Source: Bugula neritina
Taxonomy: Eukaryota; Bryozoa; Gymnolaemata; Cheilostomatida; Bugulidae
Assembly (NCBI GenBank): GCA_964035545.1
Contig: OZ037766.1
Location: 1,898,501 to 1,962,500, forward strand
Reading direction: 5' to 3'
Length of the DNA: 64,000 nucleotides
The notes below the pieces were generated by a model. The model did no database searches. It saw only the letters and a list, made by a program, of their open reading frames with translations, and was not told where the DNA came from. This document shows positions 47,501-58,220 of this stretch, piece after piece. The first letter of the stretch is position 1. Each line of letters opens with the position of its first letter. The position numbers were made by a program, and so were the translations under genes.

Positions 47501-49648
47501 CTTATAAAAATATTGTTGATAAGAGTGATGTAATCTACCTATTTCTTTGTACCTTACACTGGCTAGTAGAACGAGTATATTATACTAACTTATCACTTCT
47601 AATGTAAATATTTATTTAGTTGTGATGAGAGAGAGAGAGTTGTGTAACTGTTGATTTACTTCTAGTTTACTGCAGTGTAGCTACCACCCCTTATCTGTCC
47701 CTACGCCTCCTTGTTTGTCCCCCCTCTACCCCTAGGAGGGTGTAGCTACCACTCCTTATTTTTCACTACTCCTCCTTATTTGTCCCCCCCCTCTACCCCT
47801 CTACCACTAAGCTTCAGTGGAACTCTGGATATCCCAACTGGCTGTCTACCTCTCGGCATGTCCACCAATTTCTCTATATACCTGTAAACAACTTTACCTG
47901 CAGGTCTACCTGTCTATTTATTAGTAAACCTGTATCTCTCTCCACTGCTCGGCTCATACTGGCTGCTCTTGAATAGGTACACAGTTTGTGAGTCCACAAA
48001 GACTGTGTATTCAGTCTAGAGAGTTTCCCTGCCGTCACAAGGCATGGGGGAGAGAGAGCGTTGACATGTCTGTCTGTCTGTGTGTCACAAGTGGTGATGT
48101 TATCCACAGGTGTAACGGGCAAGGAGTTCGTCCAGGAAGAGCCTCCATGACACCCAGGCCCTCCGTGTTCCCGTGCCGACTGTGTCACAAGCGACTGGCC
48201 ACCAAGGAGGCCCTCGACCTGCATATCATCAAATGTAACGGCACCAATAATAACACGAGAGGCCGGAAACCGGCAGATAACACTTGCATGGTATGCACAT
48301 TACACCTGTTTGCATAGCAGAGCCCTGTGTTTCTGTTTTGGTAGCAATAGAGTTCTTTCTTACTATGGCTGACGGTGATTCTATTCAAATTATACACAAT
48401 AATTATCCAACTACTTTATGTAATTTTAATCTGTCTATTTTGGCATAGCTGCGATTGTCTTACAAGTATATATATTGATTATATCATTAGCGTTTATTTA
48501 TTTTGTTATGTTTAATTTATTGATTTTCCTTCAACTGACTATATGGAGCGATTTAATTGGTTTTGCCTATTAGAACTTTTTTTCTCTGGAATATGATTGG
48601 CTACAAAGCTATGCTACAACTTTATATCATAGTTACAGATATATATTACTATATTACAGATATATGTTACTATATTACAGATATATGTTACTATATTACA
48701 GATATATATTACTGTATATTACAGATATATTACTGTATATTACAGATATGTAATCAGGATCAGGTCTACAGACACATTCTGAAGAAGCACCTGCGACAGA
48801 CACACGGAATCAACGCTCAAAGGTTAGATGACAGGTAAAAGTAGTGTTTGCAAGTCCCTCTAAGGGCACACAATTTCCCTATTGTCGCCTTGTGACTACA
48901 ACTCTCTGATGTTTATGATTCTATTTGCTGAGCTAAAAGTCACAACAGCTCATTAAAATAAACTTCCAACACTGGAGTTTTCTCCTCCTGGATATTGTGA
49001 CTGTCGTATAACGTTGCCATTCTTGTCTCCCACAGTGTGCTAGCTGCTCTGAAGACTGGCTCTGGGACAGGAAGTGATGTCAAGGAGCAGGTTCTCTCGC
49101 GGATACAACAGAAGTTGGTGGCTGACTTGTATGACGTTGAGAAATCTGATGCCAGTGAGACGGCCGACACCTCGGCAGCGGAGAACGTGCCTGCTGACAG
49201 CCAGACCTCGCAGGACGACCTCCACATGGGCGATGATGACGAGGCCGAAGAGAACAAGCGCCCCCCTCTGCCCCAAGCTGAAGAGGATGTGCTGAGTTAC
49301 AGCAACGGGTTGCTGGACAACAGGAGCAGCCTTGGCAACGGTGTGCTTAGCAACGGCAGCCTTAGCAACGGCTCTCGCAGTCGCAAGAAGATGAAACCAT
49401 CCAAGTATGTGGCGGAGGTGCACACTTGCGGCACATGCTCGCAGCAGTACGAGTTTTACTCGCAGTTGAAGGAGCACCGGTGTCAGAACCCGGATGTTGA
49501 GCAGGACTCGGCAGCAGACGCACAGGAAGTGCTCAACAAGATGGAGGGTGTAGATGCGAGTGATGAGGTGGCGGAGGAAGAGAGTGGCTTTAGCAGCGGC
49601 GTGGCTGAGGAGATGGCGGGCGAAGAGGGCGTGGCTAACTCATTCTGA
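44503..49648 (+). CDS. ZAD-like zinc-finger protein with C2H2/C2HC fingers
   Basis: Six exons: 44503-44645, 45083-45394, 46517-46690, 48110-48290, 48746-48834 and 49036-49648; 503 residues, phases consistent. The N-terminus has CLFC (Cys9, Cys12) and CMRC (Cys46, Cys49), followed by LNVDMIENALRLRDIM: the C-x2-C...C-x2-C plus helix layout of the ZAD (zf-AD) dimerisation module. Fingers follow: C189/C192/H207/C211, C232/C235/H248/C252, C269/C272/H285/H290 and a shortened C431/C434/H447/C449. Three of the four end in Cys instead of His. Between fingers 3 and 4 is an acidic, Ser/Asn-rich stretch (residues 340-412, with GNGVLSNGSLSNGS) and a basic patch, RSRKKMKPSK. The likely role is a nuclear DNA-binding regulator; the targets are unknown. 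The exon at 44503 is preceded by an acceptor-like GTAAACAG, so a 5' non-coding exon is possible and the start could be the second Met (44512). Confidence 0.8.
44650..44812. repeat. Polypyrimidine CT-rich tract
   Basis: CTCTCTCC/CCCTC repeat beginning 5 bp after the exon 1 donor of the zinc-finger gene. Strand asymmetry is nearly complete for 160 bp (C+T only). Confidence 0.95.
45472..45794. repeat. About 23-bp minisatellite in zinc-finger gene intron 2
   Basis: About 14 copies of TTTATAGTGTAGAGACAATG with GACAAT/GATAAT variants and two copies one base shorter. Confidence 0.96.
46715..46985. repeat. Degenerate GAGTACTGAGAGTGAGTAGT repeat
   Basis: Imperfect repeats of GTGATACTGAGTACTGAGAG-type sequence just after the exon 46517-46690 donor. 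The period is variable. Confidence 0.85.
47276..47390. repeat. 23-bp CTATCCCTGGTCCTGCCC repeat
   Basis: Three to four imperfect copies in intron 3 of the zinc-finger gene. The C-rich units are followed by diverged CTACACTGCC units. Confidence 0.85.
47685..47800. repeat. About 65-bp direct duplication in intron 3
   Basis: Two copies of a segment starting GTAGCTACCACYCCTTATYT and ending in a GTCCCCCC run and CTACCCCT. Confidence 0.8.
48640..48745. repeat. 21-bp repeat carrying the exon 5 acceptor
   Basis: Five to six copies of ATTACAGATATATRTTACTAT. Each carries TTACAG, and the last provides the AG used for exon 48746-48834. The copies are therefore potential cryptic acceptors. Confidence 0.9.
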
Positions 49649-50982
49649 ACTCTTTATACTAACATACCATAATAGCAATTCTCTTCAATACCAAGGAATT
49701 TAATAACAATTTTCTAACTCCTTATGAAATGTAATACCAATTCTCCTGATAAGGAAGGATAGTGTGTTTCAATATTCGCCTAATTAGTGTCCTAGCTTCA
49801 GTTTTTCTTACCATCATTTGTGATATTTTCAAAATCTACTCAAAGCCGTTAAGAGTTTTTTGATTGTTCAATATTATTTGAAAGCTTTACATTTGAATAC
49901 CATGTATATATTATTTGTACACAGTTTCTACCCTAAATACTCTTTTATATTGGAGCTTTCTTAAAATGCAATCAATTGTTCCTAGATATTATACTTAAAT
50001 GTTTTCTAATCCATTTTAGTAGTTAGTTTTCAACCATATTGTATAATAGTAGCATGTTTCAGTTTGTATTTAGACACATTGTCTCATCTCAATCCAAATG
50101 CCGGCCGCCGTATCAATCTTATGGACGTCTTCTGTTTATTTACCAAGAATATCAGTATCTTGTGATGATATTTTCATGTACATACCGTGTGAACTGTACA
50201 AGTTTTACTTAATAGTAGGTGCTCTGATATCTATGACTCCATTTTGCATGCACTTGTATTATATATTATGATTTACTATGTTTTTACAAGCACCGTTATC
50301 TATTCACCAGATATACCATCATTCCTCTGCCCAGCTTTTCTATTCACTTACCAACCAGGGAAATTGCTAGAAGCAGCACTGTGTTGGGGTGACTTAAGTG
50401 CAGAGTTTGTATAGACATTGTTGTCTAAACCTTTAATCTCAAACTTGAGACCCAACTACTGCGCTTGGTCACTGCCAAATCGGTGCAGCTTTAAGTGATT
50501 CCCCTATAAACTTATTCTCATCTATTTGAGATCATTATTTTCTTTTGAAAGGGTGACTGCAATATCAATAGTGTGAAGGTGACTAACGTCCCTATTTTGA
50601 TCTCTTTAAGCTAAAAAACTGTGGCTACATTATATAGACAGTAGAGAAACAATAAACCATTAAACCAACCATCTGTTTATTTTTAATCTAAATTCACTAG
50701 GACACAGCACTCAGCTTGGCTTTGCCAAAAAGAACAAGTCTATGAGCCAAAGATTTGAAGCACACATAAATGTATTACAAATCACATATGTTTATGGAAG
50801 CAATATGTTTCAGCCACAGCTTGAAGTTTAAATTATAGTCTAGCGATAAATTATTTTGATGAACACATCTTGGGGTGAAAAGGGAAATAGAACCACGAAA
50901 ATCGTTAGTCAAGTCTTGTGTATGCATACCAGCTATTAAAGGTAGAATTTGTACAGTCGATCAAAGTAGTGATTCGGAGTTG
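49649..50982. other. 3' UTRs of two convergent genes
   Basis: No gene. The plus-strand zinc-finger gene stop is at 49646-49648 and an AATAAA lies at 50651-50656; the minus-strand PEX39-like gene can use TTTATT at 50676-50681. This implies a 1-kb 3' UTR for the zinc-finger gene. Confidence 0.5.
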
Positions 50983-51246
50983 TTATTCCCAAGGCTTACG
51001 CGGTAGCTCCTTAGTGCAACTAGTAACTGGCTCCTTTGTAGGCTCCACAACTATAGTCTCAGCGCCAGGTATTTCTTCACCCCTTTCTATATACTCCATT
51101 ACTTGTTTGAATGACAAAGGATGGGGTGGCTGTTCTTGTGGTGCTGATTCGACACCTTTAGCTTCGGTTTGAGGTTGTTGAGAGGAAAAATCGTCAACTT
51201 GGTTGGTTAGAGAATTCAGCACCTTATCTTTTAAAATTGTAGACAT
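50983..51246 (-). CDS. PEX39: PEX39/C6orf226-like small protein
   Basis: Single open frame of 87 residues on the minus strand, starting MSTILKDKVLNSLTNQ and ending KELPRKPWE before the stop. The core LSFKQVMEYIERGEEIPGAE followed by a C-terminal (R/K)-PWE motif is the signature of the C6orf226 family, renamed peroxin 39 after work showing that it assists PEX7-dependent import of PTS2 cargo into peroxisomes. The N-terminal half is polar and low in complexity (SSQQPQTEAKG). The length is close to that of the human protein's conserved part. The identification rests on these two motifs only. An upstream non-coding exon ending near 51740 is possible. Confidence 0.65.
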   Translation of the reverse strand: MSTILKDKVLNSLTNQVDDFSSQQPQTEAKGVESAPQEQPPHPLSFKQVMEYIERGEEIPGAETIVVEPTKEPVTSCTKELPRKPWE

Positions 51247-52191
51247 TCTTTCTGTGAGATTAAATTTTCTGAAAAACGTAATATATTATTTATTCTCTTT
51301 AAACTAACAAATGCTACTGATTTAAAAGAGTTATCTAAATACAATTATTAAAAATAAGTACATATATTAACTGTTGTCACTTTTATATAATTAATGTAAA
51401 ACTTTAATCAATTTTGCAAGCGTAAAAATACAAACTTTTATTTTGGAGCGATTAGCAGTCATTATATCCAAAGTATCACACTTTATAACATCTACAGGCG
51501 CAAACTCATAAAACTGTAGGCATATTAACATATAAACATAAAAGATTAGAAAGCTATTGCATTCGTCTTTATTTTGATTTAACTCATCAAAATATATTCA
51601 TACTATAATGTTTGTTAGGAATATCATGCGCTAAGTTTATTCATCAAAGAAGAAATCAACACATGAGTGACACTACACACATTTCTCCTGTACTGATAGT
51701 AGATGCTACAAAACTACTCAATCTTCATGATGCATACCTGGAAAAATAGAATAATTTGGCGGAAATTAGTTGCCTAGCAACTAAAGCATTATCTCTTTGG
51801 TCATTAAAGGAAGTGGAAAGATGCCGCCAACCATCCACAAATTCACCATCTTCTTTAAAATTATACTGTTTATATCTGCAATCAAATGCAATGCAGAATA
51901 AAAACTTAGAAAACCAATGGGGAGATTATCAAATACAAATCATTCTTGATATCATATCACTGGAGTTATTCATTGCTAGATATTAAACTTAACAATACGC
52001 TAACCAAATACCCTATGTACTGATATTACAACATTATAATTGTTAATATTATGTGATATTACTTAATATCAACTCGAGAGAGAAACAGAAGTTACTGGTT
52101 TAAAGGTTCCATAACTGAATAAAATACCTACTTAAGGTGTAAGTCACATGATAAAGCCTCAGTGTCCTCAGATAACCCATTTAGCGGGTGG
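51247..52191. other. Upstream region of the PEX39-like gene
   Basis: No supported coding exon; a plus-strand 76-codon open frame at 51756-51986 has no features of a protein. It contains an X-box at 51769-51781, listed separately. Confidence 0.4.
51769..51781. promoter_or_regulatory. X-box (RFX-binding) motif
   Basis: GTTGCCTAGCAAC fits the RFX consensus GTNRCC-N(0-3)-RGYAAC exactly, with a one-base spacer and a near-perfect palindrome. It lies about 520 bp upstream of the PEX39-like start codon (minus) and about 410 bp past the end of the small gene ending at 52192. RFX X-boxes mark promoters of ciliary genes in animals, but they also occur by chance at this length. Confidence 0.5.
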
Positions 52192-53273
52192 CTAAAAGCG
52201 ACACTGCTGTCTGTAAAATGCTCTAGCTTCGGCTCTGTCATCATTTGATGGTAGAGGTGGGACAATTCCCTGTACCTTCCTCAATTTAACAACACAGTTC
52301 TAAAACAAAGTGACAGATGTCAACCTTAGACTTATACTAGAGATATGCTGTCAATATAAACTTCGAGATATATGTATAGAATGTTATTTACTAGAATATT
52401 GCAAAAACTAGGAACCTAATTCCCAACATATTTACCACATACCAGTAGCTACAAACTATAATATCCATACTAACACCAGTTATGGCCTCAAGGTCAACCC
52501 CAAAACCTGACCAGTTGAACAATAAGAGGTTGATCAACACCCTGTACTGATTTATAGCCTGTACTGAAAACATGGCAAACTAATATCACAAGAGAAAAAA
52601 TATTTCTTGCACTGGGAGTTGTGCTCTCACACAACAGCCTGTGATTCTAGACTACAGGTACAACAGTTTATTGTGACGAAAAGTTGTAACTAATTCTAAC
52701 TATAATTTTGTTGTATTAAATCGCCACACACTTAATCACCATGAATGTGAAAAGTCCTTATTTAGACTATCTATGGACAGGAGAAGCTAATTAATGGGAT
52801 TTCTAAAAACCAATGCTACACTGCATGATGGTCTAATTCTTGTATAAGTCTACAATTGTACTTGCAGCTACTAGCAAATAGAAAACTCTTACACTTATGA
52901 CAAAGATAAATCATAATGAGAAGAGAGTATATTTATACATGCAACATATGACATTAATACATTTTTGTTGCATCAACAGCGCATTAAAGCAACTTGCTTA
53001 CCCAAAACTTCTTACAATTTCTATAGTTTTGAAAAGCGTTGCTACACAAATCCTTGTCAAAATTATTTTCCGACAAACACCTATAAGACATCTGAGATTC
53101 CTACAAATACACATTTTAAATAATAGTTAGCTTTATGATAGTTGCATATTGCTCATTCAATACAATTACAAGTTTAGTGATGTAATTTGACTTGCCTCCC
53201 AGCACGGATTTTTCTCAATGTCGCTAAGCTGACCAATTGTCTTTTTACTGTGAGGTGCTTCCACCACTGACAT
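52192..53273 (-). CDS. Two-exon small protein of unknown function with GC-AG intron
   Basis: Exon 53273-53196 encodes MSVVEAPHSKKTIGQLSDIE then KNPCWE; exon 52299-52192 encodes NCVVKLRKVQGIVPPLPSND then DRAEARAFYRQQCRF and a TAG stop; 61 residues, phase 0. The acceptor is TTTGTTTTAG. The donor reads GGGAG|GCAAGT, the usual context of a GC donor. The junction gives CWENC, and both exons look coding by residue composition. I do not recognise the family. It is small, basic at the C-terminus and without a signal peptide or membrane segment. A further exon inside the 0.9-kb intron cannot be excluded. Confidence 0.45.
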
Positions 53274-54703
53274 GTTAGTCATCTCCCAGCTGCACAAAGT
53301 GATCACAGTCAGTAATATACTTATAGAGAATAGTTTATGTCAAAAGCCACAATAGTAAACAGTTCATAAATTTATAAATTATAAAGCATTCATTGCTTCA
53401 AATAAATTATTGATTACATTAATCATACAATAATCATAATGATAATGAGTTGCAATTATATCAAAATCATAATGATTATGATAATCATATTGATATATAG
53501 TTATACTTATAGTTATACTCATACTAATAGTAATACTTCTAGCAATAATTATTTCATTTAAATATACAATATTATTATAAATATATAGATTAAAAATAAA
53601 TCCGTAATTCGTTAATATTAATAATAATATTAATAGTAATACTTATACTGTAATAGTAATACTAATAGTATTAGCAATACTATTAATATTATATTGATAG
53701 TAATTGTATATTGGTAATTCATAAACTTGAAGCCAAATGCCACATTTAAATGTAAATTATGAAATTTTGATTCAAATTAACATAATTGATAATATTTATT
53801 TATATTTAATTAAATTTAATTATTTAATATTTATTTACTTGTAAATTCAAATTGATTACCATCAGGGCATTATCGTTATGAGTATGTGACTTCAGCTTCT
53901 GGTTTTTAAAATAAAAGCGTTTTATATAAAAGTAAATACATCACAATTAATTAAAGTATGAAGATTACAAATGGAACAATAAAACATTATAGTTTGAAAT
54001 GTCAAAAGCACAAAATTTGCTTACCTCTAAAAAACAATTGCAGTTTAACATTGACCGTAGTCGTAATATGTCTAACAAATACTTCTTTGTCACTAAATTC
54101 GTGACGAGTTAAGAAGTCTGCGTTTGCTGGCTAAATAAACTGAGGCTAATTACGACAGCGATTTTAGTTCAATTACTTCTTTATAATCAACACGCCTCTG
54201 TTTTAGTTGCGACTATGAGTATGAGTCTTTGACATTTTAAACCGAAAGCCTTGCACCCAGCCAACTTCAACTTGGTGCCCCTACCATTCAGTGACTGTGA
54301 GTTCTAATGGGCAATGAACAAGCTAAAAAATTGAACTTGTCAAGTGTGTAATGGTTATTACTCTAAGGACTAACACAGTCACATGACTATCACTATCAGT
54401 ATGAGTATCACAGCACCGGTACGAGTATGACATTAACTGATTAACTGGGAGTAAAACTAAATCAAAATGAGACATAAGTAACTCAAATCTTAAAATCAAT
54501 ATGAATATCAGTTAATAATTTACTGTTATTACTATGACTATGGGTATTGGTATTAGTATTACTATTATTATTATAACTATAGTCTCTGACTCTAGTAATA
54601 ACACTAATAAACTACCAATAGTAATAGTAATAGGCAATAGTAATACTTAGTCTAATACTAATAAAGTAATAGTAATCCTAGTACTAGTAGTTTAATACTA
54701 ACA
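53274..54703. other. Spacer with degenerate hexamer-like DNA
   Basis: No gene. At 53400-53720 and 54370-54700 the DNA is built of loosely repeated TAATAGTAATACTAATAG / AGTATNACTATN blocks. The truncated retrotransposon begins directly inside the second tract. Confidence 0.6.
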
Positions 54704-55660
54704 ACAACAGGTGTACCACAGGGATCAGTGTTAGGGCCGGTACTTTTTTTAGTCTTTATAAATGATCTTCCTGAGTGTCTCAACTGCTCTTGTGCTCTTT
54801 TTGCCGATGACACACTTGTTTACCAAGAAATTTCCTCATCTAAAGACTGTAAGAAATTTCAGCGCAACCTGGACTCTCTTAGTACTTGGGCGAATAAGTG
54901 GGGAATGTCATTTAACATCTCCAAGAGCAAGATAATCAGCTTTAACCCTAAGACCGGCACTCTCCAATACAAGCTTAGTGGATCAGTGTTGGATCATGTT
55001 GGCTCAACAAAATACTTTGGTGTAACACTGCAATCAGACTGTAAATTTGACCAACACATCCTAAAGAAGATTCTTGTTGCAAAACGGCAATTAGGTATGA
55101 TAAAACGTGCACTCTACTGGGCCCCCAAGAGAGCAAAGCTTATTGCTTACAAAGCCCTCTGTCTCCCACACTTGGAATATGCCAGTGCAGCCTGGGACAT
55201 ATTCAGCAAAAACTATATAAGTATAATGGAGAATGTGCAAACAGATGCTGTGCGTTTTATCTCCAACAGCAAAGGAAGAACTGATATTGGGGAGGAGATG
55301 AAAAAGCTGTGTTTGGAGCCGCTTGATCTAAGGAGGAAAAGCCGACGCATCAGCCTTCTTCTAAAAATATTGTCTAAGGAAGAACAACATCCAACTCTGA
55401 GTGCTGCCTATGATGATTTTCTGGATCAGCGGACCACAAGCACTGTACAGACTCGGTCTCAGGTTTCAGGATTTCCCAGATCAGTGAGAGCAAACAGGAA
55501 TGCATATCTTTATAGTTTTCTCCCAAGAACGATAAGAGATATGAGGATCAGCACTGATCACACACAGACAGGCTAGTTAGCCTGTTAAGTTAATCTGCAC
55601 AAGAATTTTAACACTTTTTAGACTACTGTCCAAGTACTGACAACTTCTATTTTTTCTTCC
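54704..55660 (+). mobile_element. 5'-truncated non-LTR retrotransposon (Jockey/CR1-like)
   Basis: Open from about 54704 to the TAG at 55574-55576. The translation contains GVPQGSVLGPVLFLVFINDL, the catalytic ALFADDTLVY box, WANKWGMSFNISKSKI, TKYFGVTL and LPHLEYASAAWD, the conserved C-terminal half of a LINE reverse transcriptase. The endonuclease and the N-terminal reverse-transcriptase blocks are missing, as usual after incomplete target-primed reverse transcription. No stops or frameshifts interrupt the 290 codons, so the insertion is fairly recent. The 3' end is not clear; it is set approximately at the T-rich run near 55650. The family could also be Rex- or L2-like. Confidence 0.88.
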
Positions 55661-58111
55661 CTCTAGGGAGGTCCAGTGTGGAGATAACATTGACAGGTAA
55701 ATCTATACAACTATAAATAAATGTAATACTTATAAATAATAATTTTGCAAGATTGTTTTTAACTAATAACTGATAAGTGACATTAAAAAGTAGCTTTTTT
55801 GTGCCAGACATTATGATACACATACTGATTAAATAATGTAGTGATAGTATAACATTTGTGACACAGGCCTGAGCCTGCATAGCTATCTCTGTATTTGATT
55901 AGGACAGCAAAGTAAAATTGCAATTTTGATATTCTAGCTGACAAATAGCAAAACTCTGATGGTTGGAGGATCTCATTTTTGTCTCAAATTGAGATTACAT
56001 CACTTCCTGATTTAAAGAAAAATCTACACTTAAAGCTGGCAGGTATGGGATAGCTGCTTAACATTGACATTCGGCAATATTTATTATTGAAGTTCTAAAA
56101 CTTGAAGTTGAAGTTTATTACTTTGAGAAACATAAAAACACATATTAAGACTGCGTCATATGTTTGTGCTTTAAGTTTTGTTGCAGAAACAAAGAAAAGC
56201 CAACTGTTTTGTATGTGTGTAAACTTACGAAATTTTAACCGTGAATATATATTTTGGCTTTATTCTTGTCTCTATACAACTGGCTAGTTTGTAAAATCTT
56301 GAGGTTGTTTTTAATCCACTTCTTTCCTAATTGAGTTGTTAAGCTGGAAAGTCCTGAAGCCATCTTGTGCTACTGAAAACATGTTAGAGCTCACTGCATA
56401 AACTGAAATTGAAAAAAAAACTGTCAACAGGATTCACTTAAAGAATACAAATTTGTGCATACACAGCAGTTCAAACTGTTCAGTTATATGTGAACTTCAA
56501 CTATTAACACATGCAACACATCTTAAACTCTGATAAATCTTGCCATCACTTGTCTGACAATTAAACATTCTAAGCAGATCTTTTGGAAATGCTGTATTTG
56601 GAGTTATCTTATTTATGAAGCAAGTCGTACAACAGAAAACTGTTATAACTAATCTAAATATATATACAGAGAGTCTGTTTTGTATAGACTAATACAATAC
56701 TAAAAGTTTTTGTATATATACTTAAATCAATAATGGCGAACATAAGAAACTAATTTTATATTTTGCTACAACTCAAATTTAATGTGAGTGCATGAAGCTA
56801 TTGTTCATATATTATGCTGCAGTTTGATTCAAATGTAGAAAGTTGACATGTAAAACATTTCTATTAATGCGATGATATTGTTGTGGAAGAATGAAAAGGA
56901 TAATTTAATGAGATGTGATTAGTTTGTGTCTCATTGTATAATGTAAGGAAGGTTACATGGTCCTATGAACCTATCTACTTTGGGACCAGACAGAATGGTC
57001 TACAATAATCTTTAAATATTTACACTGATGAGAATGTTTCATACAATGCTTATCTATTTTAGTCTACATCACAAGTTAGATAGTAGGCAACACTTTAACT
57101 TCTGTTGTACATGAACATTTAAACTAAAAAGTCTAGAATCAAATGTTTGAAAGGCTGAAGTGGAGTATTAACTAGCTATAGTTATGTAATCTCTTTATTT
57201 CCTTAAGGCTAAAAATGCATAACACTGCAGCTACATGCAAACTATTTTCCCTTATATTTTTCCATCAAATATCTTTGCTAATTTGTCACAGATGAACGTA
57301 GTGCAGAGTATTGCAGAAGCTCTAATGTGTTGCTCAATGCACACCCTTTGATCTTCTGCTAGTAGCACACAGCAGAGGGGAAATAACTTCTACTTCTGTC
57401 CTATTTCATCTTTTAGAATTCTCCCCACTGACATGTATGTAAATGAAAAATATATAAAATATTGTAATTGTTATTGTATGCTTATCATCTTGTAATGCCA
57501 ACACCGATTGGCCATATATGTATAGACAAAAGAAACAATCTCAGTTTTATCTGAAAATTAGTGAAGTTTTGAACTATTCTTGAGTTTTATATAAACCCTG
57601 GACCTAAACTATAAGTCCTAGCTTGCAAGACTGGCTCTCCATTTGTTGAATAGACAATATGATTACCAGATATTTCGTAGGGGACACAACTCCCTTGTTA
57701 TTATGTAACCGAATGCTTCCTCCAATTACATTGCATAATAGACAATAGTGTGAGTAAGATTTCATACAATAGACTGCTCTGTAACTCGAGTCCTTACACC
57801 ATCTTTGTAGCCCAGCAGTTTTCATATTCCTTCCATATTTTTATTGCAATAATTTCTGGAGTAATAACATTATTATCCCAGCTTAAGTTTAGTGTGCATT
57901 GTTAACGGACTTGGCGTAATCAAGTTAAGTTAGTGGATAATTCAGACAAGCTGGGGAAGTGTTAACAATTATTACTGCCCTTTGCATTATCTAACTATCT
58001 GTTTGATAAATATTATCTTTTCAATGCAAAATATTCTCACTTAACAATGCTGACTACAGTGAAAGCCTATAGCCCTGTGCCCTATCTTCTGTTAGACTGG
58101 ACATGTGCAGG
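55661..58111. other. Upstream region of the SRCR gene
   Basis: No supported gene. AT-rich, with a dispersed repeat copy at about 56185-56430 that recurs in SRCR-gene intron 2. Confidence 0.45.
56185..56430 (+). repeat. Dispersed repeat, copy 1
   Basis: Shares TTGGCTTTATTCTTGTCTCT, a following CAACTGGCTAG-like block, TGTAAAATCTT and further scattered blocks with 59395-59630. The aligned stretch is about 200 bp with many substitutions. Its nature (old transposable element or local duplication) is unknown. Confidence 0.7.
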
Positions 58112-58120
58112 TATATAAAG
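58112..58120 (+). promoter_or_regulatory. TATA box of the SRCR gene
   Basis: TATATAAAG 109 bp upstream of the ATG at 58221 in a less AT-rich context (GCAGG before, GCGTTGACTG after). It implies transcription start near 58142-58150 and a 5' UTR of about 75 nt. Confidence 0.6.
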
Positions 58121-58220
58121 GCGTTGACTGTAGTCAGCTAGATAAAACTGCTGCCTTTGCCTACACTAATTGCTGACTCTCTCTAGCTTTTACCGAAGAC
58201 AGTCAACCCTAAGTTTCATC

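Noticed and set aside
49040-49477. Long minus-strand frame opposite zinc-finger exon 6
   Set aside because: Shadow of the real plus-strand coding exon, which has matching splice phases and a zinc-finger motif.
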